Assembly (NCBI GenBank): GCA_022779285.1
Contig: JALFST010000033.1
Location: 1-36,248, forward strand
DNA: 36,248 nucleotides
DNA from: Peptoniphilaceae bacterium
GTDB lineage: Bacteria; Bacillota; Clostridia; Tissierellales; Peptoniphilaceae
Direction of reading: 5' to 3'
The translations under genes were made by a program, and so were the position numbers. Positions 1 through 8,103 of the stretch are shown here, in pieces; positions within the stretch are counted from its first letter, which is position 1; every line of letters starts with the position of its first letter. Under the pieces are notes generated by a model, which worked only from the letters and a program-made list of their open reading frames with translations, was not told where the DNA came from and did not search any database.

Positions 1-55
1 AATATTATATTGACTTAGACAGCATTTTCGCACAGGCGATAGAAAGAAGGATCCC

Positions 56-694
56 TTGGCCAAACTCTATTTCCGCGATGGAGCGATGAACTCCGGTCAA
101 TCCACGCTTCTCATGCAGGTCGCATACAACTACGAGGAGCGGGGTATGCACGTTTTACTCCTAAAGCCCGGCGTCGATACAAAGGGCGGCAACGAGGTCG
201 TCAGCCGCCTCGGCGTACGTCGCAGGGTCGATCGCATGATCACACCTGATTGTGATGTTCGCAGGCTCATCGCTGAGGAGCTCCAAAAGCGTGAATTTCA
301 CTGCATTTTGATCGACGAGGCTCAATTTCTCTCGGAGGCCCAGGTTGATCAGCTTTTCATTACCGTCCTGGATTCCAACATTCCCTGCATCTGTTATGGA
401 TTGCGGTCCGATTTTCGAGGCGAGGGCTTTCCGGGGAGCAACCGGCTTCTGCAATTGGCCCACTCTCTGGAAGAGCTGAAAACCATTTGCCGCTGCGGAC
501 GCAAAGCCATCATGAATATTCGAAGAATCAACGGCGTAGCGGTTTTTGAAGGAGATCAGATCGTTATCGATGATCAAGACATCGTAGAATATGAAGCCGT
601 CTGCGGACAATGCTATCTGGAAGCACGACGCTCCGCCGGAAAATCCCCTCTGCAGCGCATTGAGGAGGATCCGCTTCTTTTTCATAAGGAATAA
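56..694 (+). CDS. tdk: Thymidine kinase (type II, TK1-like) with altered P-loop
   Basis: Phosphorylates thymidine (and deoxyuridine) to the 5'-monophosphate in cytosolic pyrimidine salvage. The 212-residue length suits the bacterial TK1-like family. Residues 3-30 carry the family N-terminus with the P-loop region GAMNSGQST (9-17), residues 85-92 the LIDEAQFL motif with the presumed catalytic Glu88, and residues 145-186 a zinc site formed by C145, C147, C183 and C186. The start is TTG, preceded by AGAAGG at 45-50 with five bases spacing. The next gene, ppk, is 76 bases downstream on the same strand. Oddity: the P-loop lysine that normally contacts the NTP phosphates is Gln15 (codon CAA). The rest of the fold looks intact, so this is either a functional variant, a catalytically weak enzyme, or a recent mutation. 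The family call is firm; activity is uncertain. Confidence 0.93.
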   Translation: MAKLYFRDGAMNSGQSTLLMQVAYNYEERGMHVLLLKPGVDTKGGNEVVSRLGVRRRVDRMITPDCDVRRLIAEELQKREFHCILIDEAQFLSEAQVDQLFITVLDSNIPCICYGLRSDFRGEGFPGSNRLLQLAHSLEELKTICRCGRKAIMNIRRINGVAVFEGDQIVIDDQDIVEYEAVCGQCYLEARRSAGKSPLQRIEEDPLLFHKE

Positions 695-770
695 AAAGCC
701 GCACCGGCGGTAAGCTTTACAAGCCGTCTCTTCCCGTTTCCATAAAATAGCAAGAGACAAGGAGGATGCT

Positions 771-3098
771 ATGGGCGATAAAAAAAATGAAAACAAAAAA
801 GCCGCTTCCGAGTTCTTCATCTCGGAAAAGAAAAAAGATCTCTATGACACCAGCTTTACGCAAAACCGCGAGCTTTCCTGGCTCGAATTCAATCGAAGAG
901 TTTTGCAGGAGGGATGTGACTCCCGTGTTCCGCTGATGGAGCGATATAAGTTCCTGTCCATTTTCACCTCCAATTTGGATGAGTTTTTCATGGTGCGTGT
1001 GGGCTCCTTGATGAATCTCAATGAAGTGAAAAGAAAGGCCAGGGATAACAAAACCGGGTGGAATGCAAAAAAACAGTTAGAGGAGATCTTTGCAAAAATG
1101 CCCGAACTCTATCAGGAGCGTGACGATGCTTTTCAAGAGCTGTCCCTATTGCTCGATCAGAAGGGAATTCGCCGACGCAGCATCGAAAGCCTGACCGAAC
1201 AGGAGGCACAGTTCCTGGATAATTATTACCAACGCCAAATTCTTCCCATTGTTTCGCCCGTTATTATTGACGCGCGCCATCCCTTTCCTCATCTGCTCAA
1301 CAACCGGCTTTATCTGTTCTGCGATGTCGTGGATGCCAAAGAATACGCCTATTTTGGCCTGATCAGCATCCCCTCGATGATTCCCCCTGTCATTTTCTTT
1401 CCGGGCGGAACCTCCCATGTGCTGATTGAGGATGTGCTTCGAGATAAGGCCTCCGAGCTTTTCCGGGGATTTCGCATTACCTCTTCCGCAATCATATCCA
1501 TTACACGCAACGCGGATATCGATCTCGATGACGGTATCGATGAGCTGGAAACAAATTTGCGGCAGGTAATGAAAAAGGCACTGCAAAAAAGAAATCGTCT
1601 CTCTCCCGTGCGCTTGGAGATCCAGGGCGATGTGTCGAAGGAAAGTCTGAAATTTTTGCTCAACCATCATAACCTTTCGGAAAATCAGGTTTTCTATTCG
1701 CAGGCGCCGCTTCGCATGAAATATGTCTTTTCCATTGAAAATGAGCTTTCTCCTGCACAGCGCGATAAACTCTGCTATCGGCATTTCGAACCGCAGCCGT
1801 CTGCATATATCGATCCCGATCGCTCCATCCTGGATCAGGTTTTTGAGGGAGATAAGCTCTTTCATTATCCATACGAATCCATGTCTCCCTTTTTGCAAAT
1901 GCTGAAGGAGGCCGCCACAAATCCTTCTGTCGTTTCGATCTCCATAACGATATATCGCATGGCTTCCATTTCCAAGGTGGCCGAATATCTGGCTCAAGCC
2001 GCAGAAAATGGAAAAAACGTACTTGTGCTGATGGAGCTGCGTGCGCGTTTTGATGAGGAGAATAATATCGATTATTCCGAGCGTCTGGAACAAGCGGGAT
2101 GTACCATTGTGTATGGTCTGGAAGACTACAAGGTGCACTCTAAAATCTGTGTGATCGGCTGCTTCCGGGATAATGCGATTCGCTCCGTTACACAAATCGG
2201 CACAGGAAATTACAACGAAAAAACAGCCAAGCAATACACGGATCTCTGCCTGATTACCGCTGACGACGACATTGCCTATGATGCGCGCAATTTCTTCAAA
2301 AACATGCTCATAAACAAGGTCTCGGGAGATTATAAGAAGCTCCTTGTCGCACCGTCCTCGTTGAAGTCCTCACTGATGACTCTCTTTGACCGCGAAATTT
2401 TACGAGCGAAAAATGGTGAGCCCGCGGAGATCACTATGAAATGCAATGCCATCACGGAGCGTGAAATTATCGATAAAATTGCGGAGGCATCCTGTGCGGG
2501 CGTCAAAATCAACATGATTGTACGCGGTATATGCTGCATTCTTCCGGGGATTCCGGGAAGAACGGAAAATGTTCGCGTGATCTCCATTGTAGGACGCTAT
2601 TTGGAGCATCACCGTATCTATGCCTTCGGTGCCGATCGGGAGGATATCTATATTTCCTCGGCGGATCTTATGACGCGCAATCTCATTCACCGTGTGGAAA
2701 TCGCTGCGCCTATTCAGGATCCCGAGCTTCGGATGCAGATCAGTCACATTTTGGACACCTACTTTGCCGATAATGAAAAGGCCAAGGAGCTGCAATCCGA
2801 CGGATCGTACCGGCGCGTATCCGACAATTCCGGAATCGAGGCACAGACACGCTTTATGGAGGAAGCTGAGGATCGAGTAAGCAAAGCGCGTCTTGCCCGG
2901 GAAAAGGCTCATAAGGAAGCAAAGAAGCGCATCAGCGCATCCGTCGCCACGGAGGAGATCTTTACGCAAAAACCGTTCTCTTCCGCCGGCAAGGATGAAG
3001 CTCCCTCAAATATACAGGACGGCGCCATCCCCTCCGGCTTCGAACCGCAAGAAAAAATCGGATTCTGGGAAAGGATTCGTAAATGGCTGCATTTATAA
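771..3098 (+). CDS. ppk: Polyphosphate kinase 1 with extended C-terminal tail
   Basis: Reversibly transfers the ATP gamma-phosphate to inorganic polyphosphate. Domains in order: N-terminal domain starting near residue 32 (NRELSWLEFNRRVL), then a head domain, then two phospholipase-D-like catalytic halves. His456 in VHSK matches the autophosphorylated histidine (E. coli His435), and His613 in LEHHRIY matches the second active-site histidine (E. coli His592). At 775 residues it is longer than the usual roughly 690-720. The extra sequence is a lysine-rich N-terminal 25 residues and a charged tail of about 95 residues after position 680, which contains a predicted helix (about 695-725) and ends in an amphipathic stretch, FWERIRKWLHL. 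The start has AAGGAGG seven bases upstream. It probably follows tdk in one transcript, as no clear terminator separates them. Confidence 0.97.
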   Translation: MGDKKNENKKAASEFFISEKKKDLYDTSFTQNRELSWLEFNRRVLQEGCDSRVPLMERYKFLSIFTSNLDEFFMVRVGSLMNLNEVKRKARDNKTGWNAKKQLEEIFAKMPELYQERDDAFQELSLLLDQKGIRRRSIESLTEQEAQFLDNYYQRQILPIVSPVIIDARHPFPHLLNNRLYLFCDVVDAKEYAYFGLISIPSMIPPVIFFPGGTSHVLIEDVLRDKASELFRGFRITSSAIISITRNADIDLDDGIDELETNLRQVMKKALQKRNRLSPVRLEIQGDVSKESLKFLLNHHNLSENQVFYSQAPLRMKYVFSIENELSPAQRDKLCYRHFEPQPSAYIDPDRSILDQVFEGDKLFHYPYESMSPFLQMLKEAATNPSVVSISITIYRMASISKVAEYLAQAAENGKNVLVLMELRARFDEENNIDYSERLEQAGCTIVYGLEDYKVHSKICVIGCFRDNAIRSVTQIGTGNYNEKTAKQYTDLCLITADDDIAYDARNFFKNMLINKVSGDYKKLLVAPSSLKSSLMTLFDREILRAKNGEPAEITMKCNAITEREIIDKIAEASCAGVKINMIVRGICCILPGIPGRTENVRVISIVGRYLEHHRIYAFGADREDIYISSADLMTRNLIHRVEIAAPIQDPELRMQISHILDTYFADNEKAKELQSDGSYRRVSDNSGIEAQTRFMEEAEDRVSKARLAREKAHKEAKKRISASVATEEIFTQKPFSSAGKDEAPSNIQDGAIPSGFEPQEKIGFWERIRKWLHL

Positions 3099-3273
3099 AA
3101 ACAAATGGATGATAATCTGCGGTAAATCGTCTTACACAAAGATTTCCTTATACAAAAGAGATCAACAGTAAAATGGACATGTGTGCAAACCAATTTCGGC
3201 ATTCGCGAAATCGTCCATAATTATAAATTTACAAGTATCAATATTAAATAAAGGCAATCTCAGGAGCTGATTT

Positions 3274-3651
3274 ATGAAAAAAAAATGGAGTTATTTTCTG
3301 ATCGTTATTCTCTATTTTGTCGTTTTTTTCGGCGTCAATTTTGAAGATGAAAACGGACCCAATTACATGATCGGGGGATTGTTTACTCTGATCACCTTAA
3401 TCGCATATCGAGTCTCTCAACGCAGCTGGAAAACATATCTTTGCTATGCCGGTTTCTGTGCGCTGTCTCTTGCCGCGATACTCATAAAAAACGCCTCGCC
3501 TGCCAACTGGATTTCTCTGAGCACTTTCTATGGGTGTGTGGAATTGCTCCGCACAACGATACGCTTGAATAAAAATGAAGATTCGCATGATAAAGGGGAA
3601 TCCGCCGGCATGATGGATGCAAATAAAACGGATGCTGTAGAAAAATCATAA
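3274..3651 (+). CDS. Small membrane protein, unknown function
   Basis: I do not recognise this 125-residue protein. It has three or four hydrophobic segments, at about residues 5-22, 31-47, 55-73 and possibly 78-92, followed by a hydrophilic, charged C-terminal tail of about 30 residues rich in Asp, Glu and Lys. The start is supported by AGGAG about eight bases upstream. It lies 175 bases after ppk on the same strand and is followed by a strong terminator, so it may be the last gene of the tdk-ppk transcript or a monocistronic unit. The upstream gap is A+T rich and contains a 6-bp hairpin (3193-3211), but I see no convincing promoter. It has no recognisable enzymatic motif. Confidence 0.7.
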   Translation: MKKKWSYFLIVILYFVVFFGVNFEDENGPNYMIGGLFTLITLIAYRVSQRSWKTYLCYAGFCALSLAAILIKNASPANWISLSTFYGCVELLRTTIRLNKNEDSHDKGESAGMMDANKTDAVEKS

Positions 3652-3666
3652 ATCAAAGGAAACGCA

Positions 3667-3702
3667 AAAACGGCGACAGGATGCCTGTCGCCGTTTTCTT
3701 TT
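3667..3702. terminator. Bidirectional rho-independent terminator
   Basis: Two 14-base arms (3667-3680 and 3684-3697) pair perfectly around an ATG loop. The arms begin and end in A and T runs, so U-tracts follow the hairpin in both directions. It separates the convergent small membrane protein gene (+) and the kdgT-like gene (-). Confidence 0.93.
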
Positions 3703-3715
3703 GCTTTCCATGCTT

Positions 3716-4660
3716 TTACTTGACCTGTTTTGCTGCCTCACGCTTTGAAAAATAATGTGTCATGAACGGAGCAAGGATCGCCGTTACAATAATCGCTGCG
3801 GTGATCTGTCCGGTAGCAGGAGTAGCAATGGCCTCGGTCGTTGCGCCAATGGCTAAAAGCGCTGCAGGTGTGCCTACCGCATTTCCGGCAGTGGTGCCGA
3901 TTGCCCAACCCACTCCCGGGTTCTTGGCTTTCATCAGCTTCAGCACCAGATAACCGCCAAATCCTGTAATCAGAGTACACGCCACGCCCAAAAGAATTCC
4001 CGGAATCCCTGCTTTTACAAGATTGAAAAAGTTTAAATTGGCTCCGAGAGGGAATGCGAAGAAGGGAATCAGGAGCGTAGTGCCCGGTTCCAGAAATTTC
4101 CGAAGATCCTCATCAAGATTGCCAAGAATGAAGCCGATCAAAATAGGAACAACGGTTGCAACGAGACTGAGAAATGGAATGTTGGCAATACCGCTGGCGC
4201 CAAGGGCTACCATGGTCAAGAATGGTCCGTCATTAATCGAAAGAATGGATACCGCACCCACATCGGTGGAATCTCCATATTCAGAAGCTAACGCCGAATA
4301 AAGACCTCCATTGGAGTTCGTCAAGGCAGCTACCACTGCCAATGCCGAGATTCCGAGGAATCCGGCCTCTCCAAAGAGCTTGTTGATCAGCACTCCGATC
4401 AGACTTCCCAGAATAAATTTGATGCCGGTTAAGCCCACACCTTTCGCAAGGCTTGACCCCGCTTGTTTGATATTGATCTGTGCGCCGTTGCAGAAAAGGA
4501 AAACGCCCAAAATCGCATTGGCTCCGGTTTTGAACATTGCCGTAGTAAATCCGCCGATTTCCAGCGCCTGCGGACAAAATGTGTTCATCAAGGCTCCGAG
4601 CAGAAGAGGAATGATCATCAAGCCGCCGGGTACCTTTTTTACCGTTCGTAGAATTTTCAT
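3716..4660 (-). CDS. KdgT-family 2-keto-3-deoxygluconate-type permease
   Basis: Inner-membrane secondary transporter of the KdgT family, whose known members import 2-keto-3-deoxygluconate by proton symport. The 314-residue length, about ten hydrophobic segments and family features are present: the N-terminal KVPGGLMIIPLLLGAL block, TNSNGGLYSALASEYGD near 120, a GFILGNLDEDLRKF block near 185, then LIPFFAFPLGA. It is the last gene of the five-gene acid-sugar cassette, 36 bases after the PdxA2-like gene, with AAAGGTGAG as ribosome binding site. Its substrate here is more likely whatever acid sugar or keto-acid the adjacent lyase, kinase and dehydrogenase use; there is no KDG kinase or aldolase in the window. 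Family assignment is firm; substrate is inferred. Confidence 0.92.
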   Translation of the reverse strand: MKILRTVKKVPGGLMIIPLLLGALMNTFCPQALEIGGFTTAMFKTGANAILGVFLFCNGAQINIKQAGSSLAKGVGLTGIKFILGSLIGVLINKLFGEAGFLGISALAVVAALTNSNGGLYSALASEYGDSTDVGAVSILSINDGPFLTMVALGASGIANIPFLSLVATVVPILIGFILGNLDEDLRKFLEPGTTLLIPFFAFPLGANLNFFNLVKAGIPGILLGVACTLITGFGGYLVLKLMKAKNPGVGWAIGTTAGNAVGTPAALLAIGATTEAIATPATGQITAAIIVTAILAPFMTHYFSKREAAKQVK

Positions 4661-4696
4661 ATACTCACCTTTCTATGTATGGATAGAATCCGTTCT

Positions 4697-5665
4697 CTAT
4701 ACAAATTGCCTTGCTAAGGACAACGCCGCCAGCATGCTTTCTTCCTTTGCAATTCCTTTTCCGGCGATATCAAAGGCCGTGCCGTGATCCACAGATGTCC
4801 GGAGAAAAGGCAAGCCTAGCGTCATATTCACTCCCGAATCAAAAGCGATGAGCTTCATGGGAATATGCCCCTGATCGTGATACATAGCGACCACGACATC
4901 ATATTGATTTTGATAGGCCTTCATAAACACCGTATCAGGCGGGACAGGGCCGTCGACATTCCATCCCTCTGAATGCGCCCATTCAATTGCCGGCTCAATT
5001 TCTTTTTCTTCCTCATCTCCAAACAAGCCATGTTCACTGCTATGCGGATTCAGTCCCGCCACAGCAATCCGAGGCTTGGCTTTGCCTAAACGCTTCATCG
5101 CTTCCCCTGCGAGCTCAATACAGGTATGCACTCGATCCTTTTTGACACGCCGGCAAGCCTCAATGAGAGAACAGTGCGTAGAATTGTGCACCACGGCCAT
5201 CTTTTCCGTCCAAAGCATCATGGCATAATCCTTCGTACCGGTCATCGAGGCAAAAATTTCTGTATGTCCATCATAATTATGACCCGCCAAATGAATCGCT
5301 TCTTTGTTTATGGGCGCCGTAACCACACCGTGTCCCTTCCCTTGCTGAACAAGCTGAATGGCCGCCTCCACATAACGAAAAGCGGCGTCTCCGGAACGAA
5401 CGGTTACCCTGCCGACCTCCAGCTCTGAAACGGGGTATGGGTATACATCATATGCATTGATGGATCCTTCCTGAAAATCATCCATATCCTTCATAATGTG
5501 AAGAGGCGCTTGCAAGCCTAATTTTTCATGATACATCTGCAGGATTTCCGAAGATCCGATGATGATCGCTTCATAGCGATCCTCCACGCTCACATCCAAC
5601 GCTTTAAGCGAAATCTCCGGGCCCACTCCGGCCGGATCGCCCATCGAGATCAATAATTTAGACAT
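4697..5665 (-). CDS. PdxA2-type 4-phosphate dehydrogenase of acid-sugar catabolism
   Basis: PdxA-family metal- and NAD-dependent oxidative decarboxylase, 322 residues. Family features: N-terminal MGDPAGVGPEI (residues 7-17), TAPINKEAIHLAGHNYDGHTE with the metal-ligand His, the MYHDQGHIPMK motif with a second His, and the LPFLRTSVDHGTAFDIAGKG block near the C-terminus with the third. True PdxA oxidises 4-phosphohydroxy-L-threonine in vitamin B6 synthesis. Copies next to DUF1537 kinases (PdxA2) instead oxidise and decarboxylate D-threonate or D-erythronate 4-phosphate to dihydroxyacetone phosphate. The start codon overlaps the kinase stop by eight bases (ATGTCTAA), implying translational coupling, and no other B6 gene is nearby. 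I therefore assign the catabolic role; the exact substrate is inferred from context. Confidence 0.88.
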   Translation of the reverse strand: MSKLLISMGDPAGVGPEISLKALDVSVEDRYEAIIIGSSEILQMYHEKLGLQAPLHIMKDMDDFQEGSINAYDVYPYPVSELEVGRVTVRSGDAAFRYVEAAIQLVQQGKGHGVVTAPINKEAIHLAGHNYDGHTEIFASMTGTKDYAMMLWTEKMAVVHNSTHCSLIEACRRVKKDRVHTCIELAGEAMKRLGKAKPRIAVAGLNPHSSEHGLFGDEEEKEIEPAIEWAHSEGWNVDGPVPPDTVFMKAYQNQYDVVVAMYHDQGHIPMKLIAFDSGVNMTLGLPFLRTSVDHGTAFDIAGKGIAKEESMLAALSLARQFV

Positions 5666-6866
5666 TGTTTCCTCCCTTTAAATATTCCAGCGCACGTGAC
5701 AGCGTCTTTTCATTTCCGAACCCGCCTGCTTTTGTGATGATCGATAAATCGGGAAATCGTCCGTTTTTCAGCGTGGCACATACCACGCCCGGTTCCAGCT
5801 CCTTGTCGATCCGGCTTTCTGTACATTTCGCTTCGGATAAAAAACCGATAGCCGTATCTCCGCCCGTCAAATATACACCGCTGACATCAATCCGAATCAA
5901 AATCTCTGCGATCATCTTTGCCAGAGTTTCCTTCAAAAGCCTGCTTCCGTCTATCGCGGGCAATCCCATAACCTTTGCAATTGCAATCGTTCGCTCATAA
6001 TCGGCACGACTTTTTGCACCCGTGAGAACCGCATCTTTTCCGCTTTTCAGCGTTTCAAGAATTCGCTTGAGCGCTTCGGAAGGCTTGCCCTTCAGGAACG
6101 ACTCCGGTGCAAGGCATTCCACCATGACTCCCCGGGATTCCGTATAGTGCAGCTGTTCAAATGCCTGATCGCTGATGCTTCCCACAACCGCCAGAGCAGG
6201 CTTTTTCCTTTGCGTTGCTGTAATTAGAGATTCCGCGAGACCTGCCGAACCGACCCAAAGACTCCTGCCCGACAAGGAAGATCCCCAAGCGGCAATGGCA
6301 TCCAAATCGTTGCGTGTTCTCACATCAAAAATATGCGTTACACCTGTAGCGTCCTGCTTTTCTTTCGAAAAATCTTCTCCGGATTCATGGAGAACCGTAT
6401 TGGGCAAAAGATCTTTTACATAATCCGACAAATGCTCGGAGGTCACCGGACAGATTGGATCCCTCGCAAATTCCGTCTGCAAAACCGGAATGCCTCTCAC
6501 ATAAAGGATCCCATCGCGCACCACTCTCTCAATTTCCGGATATGCAGGCGTAAAAAAAATGCGTTCGGGCTTGCATTGCCGGACAAGAGCGCTGAGCTCC
6601 GCACGAACATTGCCGCGCAGGGTGGAATCCACCTTCTTATAAAGGATTGTGCGCTCATCCCGGATAGAGCACGGAAAAGCGGAAATGACATCTATCGCTT
6701 CTCTTTCAGCAACATTTCTTGTTTCCGTATCCCATACAATGGATTCCGTCCTTCCCTCCATTGCCGAGATATCCCATACAACCGATGCGGGAATGCCGTG
6801 ACGTGTCAATTGCACTCCGGTATCGTTTGCTCCGGTAAAATCATCCGCAATGATGACGTATCGCAT
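5658..6866 (-). CDS. Four-carbon acid sugar kinase (DUF1537 family)
   Basis: ATP-dependent kinase of the family that phosphorylates the terminal hydroxyl of threonate or erythronate. The 402-residue protein starts with the diagnostic ADDFTGANDTGVQL, then has KKVDSTLRGN near residue 80, FFTPAYPE, and the C-terminal nucleotide-binding blocks TGGDTAIGFL and GGFGNEKTL. I chose the ATG at 6866 because AGGA lies about six bases upstream; an in-frame ATG at 6872 lacks spacing. It overlaps the downstream PdxA2-type gene by eight bases. A strong hairpin separates it from the upstream lyase subunit gene. Together with PdxA2 it would convert a tetronate to dihydroxyacetone phosphate. Whether it is a D-threonate, L-threonate or erythronate kinase cannot be read from the sequence. 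Confidence 0.92.
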   Translation of the reverse strand: MRYVIIADDFTGANDTGVQLTRHGIPASVVWDISAMEGRTESIVWDTETRNVAEREAIDVISAFPCSIRDERTILYKKVDSTLRGNVRAELSALVRQCKPERIFFTPAYPEIERVVRDGILYVRGIPVLQTEFARDPICPVTSEHLSDYVKDLLPNTVLHESGEDFSKEKQDATGVTHIFDVRTRNDLDAIAAWGSSLSGRSLWVGSAGLAESLITATQRKKPALAVVGSISDQAFEQLHYTESRGVMVECLAPESFLKGKPSEALKRILETLKSGKDAVLTGAKSRADYERTIAIAKVMGLPAIDGSRLLKETLAKMIAEILIRIDVSGVYLTGGDTAIGFLSEAKCTESRIDKELEPGVVCATLKNGRFPDLSIITKAGGFGNEKTLSRALEYLKGGNNV

Positions 6867-6880
6867 ATACATTCCTGTCC

Positions 6881-6903
6881 GGGTGAGAGCCCGGCTCTCA
6901 CCC
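6881..6903 (-). repeat. Intercistronic hairpin
   Basis: Perfect inverted repeat, GGGTGAGAGCC and its complement, with one central base. It lies between the UxaA-type large subunit gene and the kinase gene and is not followed by a U-tract, so it is better read as an mRNA-stabilising or processing element than as a terminator. Confidence 0.6.
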
Positions 6904-6927
6904 TATTGCTCTGATCCCCTGCTGCGA

Positions 6928-8094
6928 CTAAAATGTTGCTGCCAGCTTCCAAATGCCGAACTCACGATGTCCGAGCGCCTCAGCCTTTGTCAGCTTTCCA
7001 TTAATGACCTCCTCCATGAGACGGAAGGTTTCTTCTCCCAGTTCAGGAATAGTTGCTCCTTCGGAGAATACACGACCCGCATTCACATCAATATTGTCCG
7101 GCATATTGTGGAAGGTACCGTCATTCCCAGTAATCTTGATCACCGGCGCTATCGGACTCCCCGTCGGCGTACCGCGGCCGGTCGAGAATACGATAACATT
7201 TGCGCCGCCGGCTACCATGCCTGTGATGGAATCAATGTCCTGACCCGGAGAATCCATGAAATAAAGCCCCGGCTTCTCAATGGGAAGAATTTCCGAATAA
7301 GAAAGTGCTCCGGTAAAAGGCGCCTTTCCTGCTTTGTACATGCAGCCCAGGGATTTTTCTTCAATTGTGGAGAGTCCCCCTTTTTTATTGCCCGGGGTTG
7401 GCTGTCCGGTACGAAGGTCTTCACCCAGATCAATCGCACGTTGCTCCGTATCATAAACAAACTTGAGGAATTTCTCACGCTGTTCCACATCGCCGAAGCG
7501 CGCTGCCAAAAGATGCTCTGCGCCAATGACCTCGGTTGTTTCGCTTAAAATACTGCTTCCCCCTAAAGAAACAAGCTTATCCGAAACATAACCGATGGTT
7601 GGATTGGAGGCCAAGCCGCTTGTCGGATCCGAACCGCCGCATTCCATGCCGAGCACAATATCACTGTATTTTCCTTCCACACGAGTTTGTGTCGCAAGCT
7701 CCGCAGCCAGACCGGCCGCCAATTCTCCGCCACGGGCAATCGCTTTGAGCGTACCGCCTTCCTTCTGAATGACTACATACTCCACCGGCTTCCCTGTTGT
7801 ACGAATTTGATCTGCCAGTGCTTCTGCCTGAATGCCATCACATCCCAGCCCTACAACGACCACTGCTCCAACATTGGGGTTCATACCGAATCCTGCTAAT
7901 GTTTTCATCGTGAGCTCCTGATCAGAGCCGATCTGGCAACACCCATGCTGCGTCGGAACGGAAACCGCCCCCGGTACCTGTGCTGCAATTTTTGCCGCCG
8001 TATCCTCAGCGCATACCGAGGTCGGTAAAATCAGCAGATGATTCCGAACACCAAAGGTTCCGTTTTCTCTACGATATCCCATAATTTTCATCAT
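6928..8094 (-). CDS. UxaA-family acid-sugar lyase, large subunit
   Basis: C-terminal catalytic domain of the UxaA/GarD family (altronate or galactarate dehydratases; the same family holds SuyB, the sulfolactate sulfo-lyase large subunit). Typical blocks are GYRRENGTFGVRNHLLILPT at the N-terminus, THGCCQIG-like QHGCCQIG, GLGCDGIQ, MECGGSDPTSGLASNP, GNKKGGLSTIEEKSLGC and TTGRGTPTG-like STGRGTPTGSPIAPVIKI. The length of 388 residues fits split-subunit members. The small SAF-domain subunit is encoded nine bases upstream. AAGGAGG precedes the two alternative ATG codons at 8094 and 8091. The likely reaction is metal-dependent dehydration of an aldonate or aldarate. Neighbours argue for acid-sugar use rather than sulfolactate, since no sulfite-handling gene is seen. 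Confidence 0.9.
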   Translation of the reverse strand: MMKIMGYRRENGTFGVRNHLLILPTSVCAEDTAAKIAAQVPGAVSVPTQHGCCQIGSDQELTMKTLAGFGMNPNVGAVVVVGLGCDGIQAEALADQIRTTGKPVEYVVIQKEGGTLKAIARGGELAAGLAAELATQTRVEGKYSDIVLGMECGGSDPTSGLASNPTIGYVSDKLVSLGGSSILSETTEVIGAEHLLAARFGDVEQREKFLKFVYDTEQRAIDLGEDLRTGQPTPGNKKGGLSTIEEKSLGCMYKAGKAPFTGALSYSEILPIEKPGLYFMDSPGQDIDSITGMVAGGANVIVFSTGRGTPTGSPIAPVIKITGNDGTFHNMPDNIDVNAGRVFSEGATIPELGEETFRLMEEVINGKLTKAEALGHREFGIWKLAATF

Positions 8095-8103
8095 TCCGCC
8101 TCC

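Noticed and set aside
700-760. Terminator between tdk and ppk
   Set aside because: Only short imperfect stems (such as CCGC/GCGG) and no U-tract.
161-820. Long open frame antisense to thymidine kinase
   Set aside because: It is the shadow of tdk; its protein matches no family and it lacks a ribosome binding site.
1146-2234. A 362-codon open frame antisense to ppk
   Set aside because: It mirrors a strongly conserved enzyme; the translation has no family features.
4697-5665. Vitamin B6 synthesis role for the PdxA homologue
   Set aside because: It is coupled to a DUF1537 kinase and no other B6 gene is nearby; PdxA2 catabolic function fits better.
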